DNA of 64,000 bases from Azadirachta indica (lineage: Eukaryota > Streptophyta > Magnoliopsida > Sapindales > Meliaceae), in assembly GCA_022749755.1 (NCBI GenBank), contig CM040447.1, positions 796,290 to 860,289 of the forward strand, in the 5' to 3' direction. Positions within the stretch are counted from its first letter, which is position 1. Every line of letters begins with the position of its first letter. Below are positions 40,210 to 51,069 of this stretch, one piece after another. A program made the position numbers and the translations under genes. The notes below the pieces were generated by a model, which saw only the letters and a list, made by a program, of their open reading frames with translations, did not search any database and was not told the origin of the DNA.

Positions 40210-41895
40210 GTTCTTCAAGTGCTTTGATGGTGAGTTCTTTTTCCATTTAGTTGGTTTTTGTGTCATGTGTCATGTGAACTGAAGCTGGTTGATGTGGAGA
40301 AGTGTGTGGCGGGGTTCATTGAGGGAGGACCTATACCAATATTGATGTATCATATAGTTTCTGGCAGCATGTGAGAGGCTTGTACGATCCTCTGGATTTA
40401 GTGGGCAAACATATATGTAATCGAGCCCTTTCTTGCCTTGCATCATCTGTGGTTCAACCTGAGTCTTTTTTAAGTAGGACGTTTGTAGCCGGAGATGAAG
40501 AGTGGTTGTGATGCTTTTCCCTTTCCTTTTCTAAATTTTCATATTTGAAGGTTTTTTTTCTTCCTGGAAACATTAATGTTAATAGCTATTGTATGAGAAA
40601 CTTTATATTAGTGTCAGCTTGCAATCATAAACTCGGTTATTAAAATTATATTTAATACTTGTTTGAGAGCTTTTAATGATGAATACTTACCTAATTTTGA
40701 ATGATCCGAATGTGTATTAGCGATTCTTGAATGCCTGCTCTTATTTTAGAACGTGTCCGACCCTGGAAACCTTTGCAGTCGAACTCTAAACTTGCCACAA
40801 GAGATTCAGTTTCATCTACCTTAGCAATTAATTTTGAAAAATGATGTTAGTTTCTTGTTCGGATGAAGTCATTACTGACTTAACTCTGTCCAAATCAGGA
40901 CATTTGGCAAACTATTGGACAATGACGTGATTGATTATTTATTAGGCTTGTGGTGACTTTGCTTTCTCCCTGGAATATTCTTAGGATACAAGTAAGATCA
41001 AGAATGTCAAAGCAAGTATCAATTTGCAATTTAATATTTGAAAATGAGAAGACATTAGGTCTTTTTAACTGCCACTTGGAACCGAAAGCTAATCTGCTTA
41101 ATTTCGGTGGATTAAAACGAAATTAATGGAATCTGTTTCCCCAAGGCACGTCAATTGTGGTGTCGGACTCTAATCTGTAGAGCGTGCTTCTTCTTTAAGA
41201 CGAGAAGAATTACCTGTTGCCTATTTACTGGTGGTGGAAGATGCGGACGTGTTCTTGCTCCCATTTTTGTAGGATATTTCGGTAATTCTAATACTTTTAC
41301 ATAATCTCGAAATGTAGGATATTTTATTTCACATTCGAAATGAATAGGTATACTTAACTATGGGTGATTATATTCCATATTAGTAGTATATTGTTATGGT
41401 AAACAATCAACAATAAATACTTGTATTGACAAAAAATAATTTTATTCCATATTAGTAGTTGATTGAAAATCAAAGCAGTTCAATTTTCATATTTTTAAGA
41501 GTGAATTAAAGTTTATTAGACAGGTCTTTAATATATTTGGGTGCAAATATTTAGCTTAAACAGCAAATGAACATTAGTCTCTCAACAGTAGAGTGGTTTC
41601 TCATCTCCACTATTAAATGTCAATTCAAGCTCAAAGACGGATTCGTAGTGAATAAAAAGTTATTACACCTCCATTTTGAACATACATCTGGTTTATATTT
41701 TTCTTTCTCAATATTGCATAATTAGTTTCTTTTATCTTTTTTAATATTATACAATTACTAAGTTGAGATATGTTTTTTCCTTTTTTTTTTTTTTAATATG
41801 TACAATTTATTAATACTAGATCAAAATTTTATTGGGTCTATTGTATATCAAAAATCTGTTGAGTGTATTGTGCCTCATTAGCAGAAGTCTGGGTC
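40210..41895 (+). other. Actin 3' UTR and downstream spacer
   Basis: The first ~400 bases are T/G-rich and probably the 3' untranslated region. The remainder shows no gene. Sequence near 41550-41640 (CTCTCAACAGTAGAGTGGTTTCTC) recurs in diverged form near 42235-42300. Confidence 0.5.
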
Positions 41896-41902
41896 CAATG
41901 TG

Positions 41903-42070
41903 GGTCAAATCAGTCCCTAATTCAAGGAGAATCTTACATCGTGAATTGCACACAGAAGAATTTGAGTAAAATCAGTCCCTAATTCAAGGAGAATCATACA
42001 TCGTGCATTGCACACAGAAGGCAGCAGTCAATTTGGATGAAATTTATGCTTAATTCAAGGGGAATCTATT
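41903..42070 (+). repeat. Short tandem repeat, ~62-70 bp unit, 2.5 copies
   Basis: TCAGTCCCTAATTCAAGGAG followed by ATC.TACATCGTG.ATTGCACACAGAAG occurs twice in a row, and a third, shortened copy begins near 42040 (TTATGCTTAATTCAAGGGGA). Confidence 0.8.
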
Positions 42071-43540
42071 GTCGAAAAATCTACCAATCAAACAATCAAA
42101 TGAGACTTAAGAGGACTTGAACCTTTCCTTGAAGGAAGGGAGGTAAACACTTGACTACTAGTAGATGATTTAAAATCTCAATATCTTAATCTCGAATATA
42201 TAATAGTGTATAGTTGCACTAAATAATCAAACAATTTAACATTAACTCTCAACAATAAGTGGTATCTCACCTCCACCCATAATACTACTTCAATCTCAAA
42301 TATACACTATTAACAGATATTCTAATTAAAACAAGTGTTTTAACAGGAACAATCCAACATCATAATATTTTCTCAAATTTAAAAGTGAAAATAATATTTT
42401 ACGGGGTTTAAATATTTAGGTTGCATTATAACATAATCTTTGGTGAAATGACTTCTTGACATGGAGTAAAACTAGTTAATTAATATAAATTTGATTCATT
42501 TAGGAGGCAACATTTGCATAAGCGTGACTGTAATTGCGTTCTTTTGTTGCCCTTATCTTGGAAAAGGGGTTAATTTTTTAAAAGAACATGTGAATAGGGA
42601 TGTTTTTGTAATTATTACATTTTAATTCCCTAATTGTTTGGCGGTTAAAAATTAACACAAACTCATGATGCGACATGCCCAACGCACGTTTCTCTAACCA
42701 TCCGCATTCTTGTTAAATAAATAAATAAATAAAATTAGTAAAAACAAGACGTGGGTTTTAACAGATTTAATTGATACAATTTTTTTTAAGCGGTGATGAT
42801 ACTAATATTAAAGATTTGTATTTAAATTATTTATCATTTAATTTTTGGTGTTTACTAATATTCGAAGATAAACCTATGAGATCAAGTTTTGATGACGTAT
42901 TAAATTGTTGCTTGATTTAAAAACTTAAAAAAAAATTAATTTTGGTAGTAAGAGTTCAATATTTTTATTTCAATTTTTATCAAACAAAAATTTAAATTCA
43001 AAGGAAACTCAAGTCGGGTTAAGTGGGATTTTTTTTTTTCCATAATATTTGATAGAGAATCTATTTAAAAAAAAGAATTATTTTTCCTTTAAACAGACCT
43101 CAGAGAAAGGAAGTGAGGGAAATTCATCAGTATTTATTTTCCATTCAAAGAATTGGTAAATACTTCAAGTGCTCGGGCTGGTTGAGTTTAATGCGCTCTT
43201 TGAAAAGCCGATGAATAATATATAGAGACCCATTCATTTCAGAGATCCAACAAAGCCCATACACGGCCGTTTATAAAAACAATGGAATCTATTTACCTTT
43301 GATCGTCGAGATTAAATACCAAAAACATATAATTAATCTAAAATTAATGCACTATAACTCATGTTCTTGTGAGATGCAATTTTAAATATAGAAATTATAT
43401 ATATATATATATATATATAATAGTTTATAAATAAAATAAAAAATTATGTAAGAAACTATAGGAACAAATTGGCAATCTCTTAAATTGTGAAATGCAATTT
43501 TAATAGTCGAAAGTGTATAGAAATATTGATCTATAAATAA
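42071..43540. other. AT-rich spacer
   Basis: No coding signal; (TA)n runs near 43396-43420. Confidence 0.55.
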
Positions 43541-44137
43541 TGTTGGACCCAGGACCCAACATCTAAAGTGGGCTCGTAAAATTAATTACAACTTATAGCA
43601 CAGAGAAGACCCAAAAATAATTAGGTGGAAAATATCAATTGTAAGACCCTTTAACCTAATCAATTCCACAACCTAAGGCTTAAACCCCAAGGTTTGAAAA
43701 CGGATGACCCTTGATGTTTTTGTACGCATTGGGATGATTTTGCTTATTCTTCCTTTTCTTCTTTTTTTTAGGAGCCATCCCCAACGAAGTCAAAAGGTTT
43801 CAAAAACGACACCAATAAAAGTACAACTGACAACTACATAAAAACAATATAATAGAATTAAATAAAATCAATTCATTACTTTTTAATTTAGAAATCGAGC
43901 GAATTTAATCGGCAGCCTTTAAGCTGAAGTTGGAAAACAGGTTTGTGGCATTCTAGCTTCTGTAATTATTTCTCTCACTTGATCCTCCTAGCAAGACTCT
44001 AATATTAGTTTTTCTCCTCGGACTACTGAAAAAACTGACAAACCCATTCAACGTCTTTATTAAGAGTCAAAGCCAGCAGAGGAAGAATAACAAAAGGAAA
44101 ATAAAGCATAGAGCCAATTGATTCATAAAAAAACAAA

Positions 44138-44440
44138 TTAAAATAACAAAATCACAGAATAAAATCCATGAGACGATAAGAATAAAGGACCTTCATTAGA
44201 GAAATTTGTAGGAATTGAGAATTCAGTGTCCTCAATCACAAGTATACGACCCCACTCCCCACCAACAAAGAACCACTTATTCTTCCATAATTTATTAGAC
44301 TCTTGGAGATTGAGAACAAGTTTCTCGTCCTTAGATCGAACCACCAAGTAAGAAAATTCGGGAGTGGTCTTTGGTCTTGCTTTAACCATAAACGACGACA
44401 TTCCATAAATGTTGGCTCATCGTGACCAATTTTTTTTCCC
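44138..44440 (-). pseudogene. Fragment resembling plant 'gypsy-type transposon' gag-like protein
   Basis: A frame of about 87 residues contains FSYLVVRS..EKLVLNL, then SNKLWKNKWFFVGGEWG. The pattern (Y.. R, then SNK.WK..FF.V) resembles the putative gypsy-type transposon domain common in plant non-autonomous LTR elements. The neighbouring upstream sequence is in another frame (GHDEPTFMECRRLWLKQDQR). It is a broken remnant; assignment is from memory of the motif only. Confidence 0.35.
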
Positions 44441-45566
44441 ATAACATATATATATATAGACTAGCGTTCGCGACGAATTAACGATTCGTTGACAAGGAGC
44501 CAGATTCAGCTCATCTAATATTTTGACGAAATACAGTTGAAAGGGAAACCGTAAACCCATTTCGAACAAAATTTCAAAAATAACCACCTTTCATTCCCGA
44601 GGGTGACTAGCCATTTCATCCCTTTTTGGCAATCCCATATAAACTGAATTCGGAATCCCAAACCTCTTTCTCAAACCTCGCAGGTTAGATTTTCTCATGG
44701 ATGATCTAATCTAGAGACTCTCGGGTATAATAGACGAGGATTTTAGAGCGAGCTGGAACTGTCTCCCCTATGTCTGATGTATTTGTCTCAGCATTACGAT
44801 CACTAAAACCCCAGGAATTTGAAGCCATGTTTGTCCAAAATCCTATGAAGCTATCCCCAAGGTCCTTTCAGAGTTATAACTTGGCGAAAGGACTTCTCCA
44901 GTAGTTTTACCTTTTCTAAATGGGTTCTAGCTGTACACTTCTAGCACATCACTCTGAGTATCCTTATCCTAAGTGTCCCAATTAGTAGTAGATGATTTAG
45001 AGATATCAGAAGGTGAATTCATAAATGGTATGGAACAAGGGAAGAATAACAAACTCCAACACAACAACCTTCAAGACACAAATCAAAAGCAGATTCGAAA
45101 ACCGTCGCCCAACGACAACCAAAAAGAAGCATAGTAAAACAAACAAAAGTGAAGGTGAAGGCAAGAAGACTTGATCGATGTGAGAATAAATTCAAGAAAG
45201 AAGAATGCTTTTGCCTTCCCTTTCTCTAAGAGTGCGTTGAATGTGAACCAGGTGAATGTTATTAAGTCAAAATAGCTAAATTCTTTACAGTGAAATTTAT
45301 AAAAAATAGAATTCAAAAAAACATTCCGTTTGTGGTGACATCATGATAAAAAAGGCCTATTAAATGAAGTATATATCCTTTGCATTTCTGGGAAAAACGA
45401 AAGGACACCAAAAGTCAAATCCTAAAAATTTGGTTTATCTTAACACCATCTCGGGACATTAGAAATAAGAGTAAGCGGCAACAAAAATTTGGTCCATAGT
45501 GACCAAACAAAGAAAAGTTTCAAAAAATTGTTACGATAAACTATTGAAAATGGGGGATTTTATGTT

Positions 45567-45594
45567 GGACCCAGGACCCAGGACCCAGGACCCA
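45567..45594 (+). repeat. 7-bp tandem repeat (GGACCCA)4
   Basis: Four exact GGACCCA units at the start of the right flanking repeat; the left flanking repeat has only two. This is replication slippage in a terminal repeat. Confidence 0.85.
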
Positions 45595-45784
45595 GCATTT
45601 AGAGTGGGCTTGTAAATGTAATTCAACTTACAGCATAGGGCAGGCCCAAAACTAATTTGATGGAAATTAAATTTCCTTAGGGCCGACTAGCTGACCATCA
45701 CTATCAAGGCCTTAAAGTCATCATGTAATGATTTGGCCCAATAAAGATTTCCACATAATGCAGAATTTTACGACTCAACAGTTC

Positions 45785-48700
45785 TTTCTAATGATTAAAG
45801 AATTATTCTAATTTCTAATGATTAAAGAATTATTCTCACGCCTAAAAATCTCTTTACACGACTTAAAATCACATCAATACGATTGAAAATCTCATCAATA
45901 TAGCTGAAAATGTTTTCAATAAAATTTATTAAAAATTTATTGAATATGATTAAATATTTCTTACTTCCGACTGAATAATACTTCCTTATAATTGAATATT
46001 CTTTCTCAACGACTAGAAAATTATACTTACTAGTTAAAATCTCTTATACATAGCTGAAAATCTCTTTAATACAACTTAAAACTTTATTTATATGATTGAA
46101 AATATCTTCAATACGACTTATTAGAAATTTATTAAATATGACTAAAGATTTCTTACTTACGACTGAATAATACTTCCTTACGACTGAAAATTTCTTCTTA
46201 ACAACTGAAGAATTATACTTATGGTTTACAATTTCTGTATATGACTGAAAATCTCTTCAATACAATTCATAATCTCATCAATATGATTGAAAATGTTTTC
46301 TATAAGTTTTACTGAAAATTTATTCAATATGATTGAAGATTTTTTCCTTTCGATTGAATAATTCTTCCTAACGACTTAATAATACTTCTTTATGACTGAA
46401 AATTTCTTCCCAATAACTGAAGAATTATACTTACGGTTTACAATATCTCTACATGATTGAAAATTTCTTTAACACAACTCATAATCTCATCAATATGGTT
46501 GAAAATGCCTTCAATAAGGCTTACTGAAAATTTACTTAATATGATTAAAGATTTCTTCCTAACAACTGGAAAATTGTTTTTACGTTTGAAAATCTTTCTA
46601 CCCGAGTGAAAAAGTCTTCAATACGACTGAAACCTCATAAATATAGCAAAAAATGTCTTCAATACGGCTTACTGAAATTTTATTTAATGTGACTGAAGAT
46701 TACTTTTTTACGACTGAATAATTTTTACTTATGACTAAAGATTTCTTTTTAATGACAGAAAAATTATTCTTAAACCTGAAAATCTCATTATCTGACTTAA
46801 AATTACTTTAATACGATTGAAAACATTATCAATATGGTTGAAAATATCTTTAATAGGGTTTACTGAAATTTTATTCAATATAACTAAAGATTTTTTTCTT
46901 ACAACTGAAGAATTATATTTACTGGTTAAAATCTCTTCTACACAACTGAAAATCTCTTCAATACGACTTAAGACTTCATTTATATGGCTGAAAAATGTGT
47001 TTAATATAGGTTATTGAAAATTTATTCAGTATGACTCAAAATTTCTTCCTTACGACTAAACAATTTTTTCTCATGACTAAAAATTTCTTCTTAACGATTG
47101 AAGAATTATTTTTACTCCTAAAAATCTCTCTACACAACTAAACAGCTCTTCAATACAATTGAAAACCTTATCAATATAATTAAAAGTGTCTTTAATATGG
47201 TTTACTGAAAATTTATTCAAGATGATTGAAGATTTTTTCGTTACGACTGAATAATTTTTTGTTAAGATTAAAGATTTCTTCCTTATGACTGAACAATTAT
47301 TCTTACCTTGAAAATCTCGTTATACGACTTAAAATCATTTCACTACGACTGAAACCTCATCAATATGATTGAAAATATTTTCAATAGAGCTTACTGAAAA
47401 TTTATTTAATATAACTGAAGATTTCTTCTTCATGACTGAACAATACTTCTTTATGACTGAAAATTTCTTCCTATCGACAAAAGAATTATACTTACGAGTA
47501 AAATCTCTATACGAAATTAAAAACCTCTATAATATGACAGAAAAACTCATTAATATAGTTGAAAATATCTTCAATAGTGCTTACTGAAAATCTATTCAGT
47601 ATAATTGAGAATTTCTTCTTTACAACTGAACAATTCTTCCTTAACACTGAACATTTTTTCCTAACAACTGAAAAAAATTATTTTTACGCTTGAAAATCTC
47701 TCTACGCAACTGAAAATCTCTTCAACACGACTTAAAACTTCATCTATATGACACAAAATGTTTTCAATACAGTTTACTGAGAATTTATTTAATATGATTG
47801 AAGATTTCTTTCTTATGACTAAACAATTCTTCCTTACAATTGAAGATTTTGTCTTAACAACTGAAGAATTTTTTTTATGCCTAAAAATCTCTCTATACGA
47901 CTAAAAACCTCTTTAATATGACTGAAAAACCTCATTAATATGGCTGAAAATGTCTTCAATAAAGCCTATTAAAAATTTATGTAATATGATTGAAGATTTT
48001 TTCTTTAAAACTAAACATTTCTTCTTCACAACTGAACAATTATTCTTACGTCTGAAAATCTTTTTATTAGACTCAAAGACCTTTCAATACCATTAAAAAC
48101 CTCACCAATGTGACTTGAAATGTCTTCAATATGCCTTACTAAAAATTTATTTAATATAATTGAAAATTTATTCCTTACAACTGAACAATTTTTACTTATG
48201 ACTGAAGATTTCTTTCTAATGGGTGAAAAATTATTTTTACATTTGAAAATCTCTCTATACGACTTAAAATCACTTAAATACGACTAAGAACCTTATCAAT
48301 ATAGTTGAAAATGTCTTTAATATGGCTTATTCAAAATTTATTCAATATGACTGAAAATTTTTCCCTTACAACCGAAAATTTCTTTCAACGATTGAAGAAA
48401 TATTATTACACCTTAAAATCTTTACACACGACCAAAAATCCCTTCAATACCACTAAAAACCTCGTCAATATGGCTGGAAATATTTTGAATACGGTTTACT
48501 AAAAATTTCTACCTTATGACTGAATAATTTTTCTTTACAACTGAATATTTCTTTCTAACGATTGAAGAATTATTCTTACTCCTGAAAATCATTATACACA
48601 ATTGAAAATCCTGTCAATACCATAGAAAACCTTACCAATAGGGCTGAAAATGTCTTTAATATGGCTTATTGAAAATTATTCAATATGACTAACAATTTCT

Positions 48701-49130
48701 ACCTACAGCTGAATAGTTCTTCCTTAAAACTGAAGATTTCTTTCTAACGACTGAAAAATTATTCTTGAGCCTCAAAATCTCTCTGCACGACTTAAAATTT
48801 CTTCAATACGATTGAATAACTCACTAATATGGCTGAAAATGTCTTTAATATGGCTTACAAAAAATTTATTTAATGTGACTAAAAATTTCTTCCTTACGAC
48901 TGAACAATTTTTTCCTATGACTAAAGATTTCTTCCTAATGGCTGAAAAATTTTTCTTAATCTTGAAAATCTCTTTACACAACTAAAGTTTCCCTTTAATA
49001 CCATTGAAAACCTCATGAATATGAATAAAAATATCTTCAATAAGGTTTTCTAAAAATTTATTCAATATGACTGAAGATTTCTTCTTTATGATTGAACATT
49101 TCTTCGTTACGACTAAACAATAAACCATAT
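45785..49130 (+). repeat. Satellite-like array, ~190-bp unit made of ~19-bp sub-repeats
   Basis: A recognisable anchor (GGCTGAAAATGTCTTCAATA.GGCTTACTGAAAATTTATTCAATATGACTGAA in its idealised parts) recurs 18 times at about 45905, 46098, 46288, 46498, 46640, 46835, 46985, 47180, 47366, 47558, 47752, 47943, 48115, 48303, 48473, 48642, 48833 and 49022. Most spacings are 186-195, with shorter ones near 143-150 and 170, i.e. loss of one or two ~20-base sub-units. Within each unit, short blocks of the form ACGACTGAA plus a T-rich tail repeat about ten times. Open frames within it are by-products. Confidence 0.9.
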
Positions 49131-49137
49131 TTTTTTA

Positions 49138-49385
49138 GGCATATTGCGTAAATTTTCAATAAATCATATTAAAGATATTTTTAGCTATATTGATGAGGTT
49201 TTTAGTATATTGAAGAATTTTTTAGTCATGTAGTGAAATTTTTAATAGTAAGTATAATTTTTCGGTCGTTAAGAAGAATTTTTCAGTCATAAGAAAAAAT
49301 TTTTCAGTCGAAAAAAAAAAATCTTCAATCATATTGAATAAATTTTCAATAACTCGTATTAAAGATTTATTATTTAAATTTATGA
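49138..49385 (-). repeat. Inverted module at the end of the satellite array
   Basis: The same sub-repeats appear here in reverse complement: TTTTCAATAAATCATATTAA, ATTTTTCAGTCATAAG and CAATCATATTGAATAAATTT correspond to the array's anchor and GACTGAAAAATT blocks read backwards. It starts within ~15 bases of the last forward unit. Confidence 0.8.
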
Positions 49386-49914
49386 TGTTTATCTTTAATG
49401 TATAGTTATGAAACACATTATATTGAACTAACATTTTTATTTTATAACATTTGAACCCATAAAATTTTGAATTGTTGTAGGAGTCATATATATTAGACCG
49501 CAAGGAAAGTTATTTTTGTGATCAATTTTCAATTTGTCACAAATAAAGGACTATATATATTTGTGGTTGATTTGTGATTAAACAAAATTTAATTTTAAAA
49601 AAAGTGTATTATTTATGATCAAATCAAATATGAGCAGCAAAAAATTGATTGTTATCAAAACAATGCCGTTTTGATAAAAATATAATATGGTCTACATATT
49701 TATTTTATAATAAGAAATTAAATATTATTATTTTTTAAATTACATATTAGTCCCTAATAAATGGGACTAAAATATTTAGTATATTAAAATATATCAAATA
49801 TCATTAATAGCCCAAATATTAAGTATGCAAATGTTATTTTAAAAAAGAAACATTTAATTTTTTGATTTTGCGTTCCAAACTTTCATCGCTAAATAGATCT
49901 GGTCCCATAACAGA
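49386..49914. other. AT-rich spacer with a copy of the CYP96 upstream tail
   Basis: TTATTTTATAACAT.TGAACC, AATTGTT and TATATA.TAGACC at 49437-49500 match 53147-53210 downstream of the P450 duplication. Otherwise no gene. Confidence 0.5.
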
Positions 49915-50017
49915 TATGATCGTCGGGCTCCTTCGCACGCTGCCGGCAGCTTGTCCTCGTCAGCACGCCGCTGCCAGCTTGCCCTCGCCCGAATTCCATA
50001 GTTCTCTGGTCCGTTCG
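49915..50017. other. GC-rich patch of unknown origin
   Basis: About 75 bases (GCTCCTTCGCACGCTGCCGG, then AGCACGCCGCTGCCAGCTTG) are markedly GC-rich amid AT-rich DNA. An internal near-repeat, CGCTGCC.GC.GCTTG, occurs twice. It abuts the breakpoint of the P450 duplication at 50018. Confidence 0.6.
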
Positions 50018-50468
50018 AAAAGAGCACGAGCTACCTTCCTGTGTTGCTTCTATTCTTCAAAATCAGATTTGAAAATACAATCGTTCCCGAAAATATCAAA
50101 TCTCTTTCTTCAATCTTCCCCTTTCGGGTACTTCAAAAAATTTGTGCTCACTATTTAATGAACATTGGCAGGATCACTTGTAAGAAGTACATCCTTTTGA
50201 GCAATCCAGGCTCCTCTAATAAGAACTGATCCCTTACTCCTCTTCAAAATTTCGGAAAGTTTATCATGAAGGTGGGGGAAATCGAGAAGCTATTCTGGCA
50301 AAACCCCAAGCTGGTAGATTTTGCTGCTTTTTGTGTAGCGATAGAGGAAGAAAATGGAAACTATAATTCCCAAGCCTGGATTATCATGGTTGTAAAATTG
50401 AGAACAGAGAGTTCAAGTGAAAGAAGAACTGAAAATTGGTAGCTGCTATAATCTGTGTTGTGTTTCTG

Positions 50469-50505
<37 letters not shown>

Positions 50506-50900
50506 ATATTTTCTTGTCGGCTATAATTCAGTCAAAAGTGGGCGATAGCCGAATTCGTTAGGCATGAGCTGCAATCTTGTAGGATGAAAACTTGGACGCG
50601 TTGAAAATGTTATGGAATTCTACCAAGGTCAACATTTTATCCGAATTCCAATCATCCATAGATGCATGACGATGTTTTGCACGTGTCTTATTCTATTAAG
50701 AGATGATATTTTAGGGACGAATACTAAGAAAAGCCTTCTATTAAAGAGTGTTGTCAATAATTATTTAACAAAATTTTAGGTAATTAAAAAAATATTCTTA
50801 TCGACGAGTGTTCTAAAAAAGTACACGTTAAGAATATTGTTCATATTAATAGTAATAATACAGTATTGTTTAAATTGTTATTCAAACGATTCATATAAAT
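50018..50900 (-). pseudogene. CYP96-like 5' fragment plus promoter (tandem copy)
   Basis: This stretch parallels 52188-53090, the first part of the CYP96-like gene and its upstream region. It includes the coding segment from about residue 15 to 130, the (TA)n stretch before the start, and ~400 bases of promoter (GATGAAAACTTGGACGCGTT, AAGGTCAACATTTTATCCGA versus TTCGA). The N-terminal coding start is rearranged and the rest of the gene is absent. At the site where the neighbouring gene has seven T (minus strand) this copy has six, which keeps the P450 frame NFLKYPKG open. Confidence 0.85.
50468..50502. repeat. (TA)n microsatellite
   Basis: About 17 TA units. The equivalent run in the neighbouring copy (52660-52704) lies ~80-120 bases before the P450 ATG, so it may serve as TATA region. 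Confidence 0.85.
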
Positions 50901-51069
50901 GTCATACTCATTTTTATTTTCTTAACTATCACACTAATTAATTTCTTTTAAAAAAAAATTACATCAATCGTAGCATAAGAAATAAACATCTATTTAACTT
51001 ATAATAATAATAGATTCATATCAAATCAATTACATTAATTATTATGGGAAAGTAATTAACATATCATAT

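Larger units (their letters stand above)
43541..45780. mobile_element. Degenerate retroelement remnant (LARD/TRIM-like), tentative
   Basis: TGTTGGACCCAGGACCC starts both the left (43541) and right (45563) flanking repeats. About 100 bases of each remain similar (GTGGGCT.GTAAA, AACTTA.AGCA, GACCCAAAA or GGCCCAAAA). The right repeat ends ACTCAACA at 45780, giving TGTTG...CAACA ends as in an LTR, and is preceded by the purine tract GAAAATGGGGGA. The left repeat has no clear inner end and no 5-bp target duplication is seen. The interior carries a gag-like frame fragment on the opposite strand. Confidence 0.4.

Noticed and set aside
46817..49503. Several 65-93-codon frames on both strands in the satellite array
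   Set aside because: They are translations of the ~19-bp repeat (recurrent LFN.TE.F, LTTE-like phrases) and appear on both strands; no protein family.
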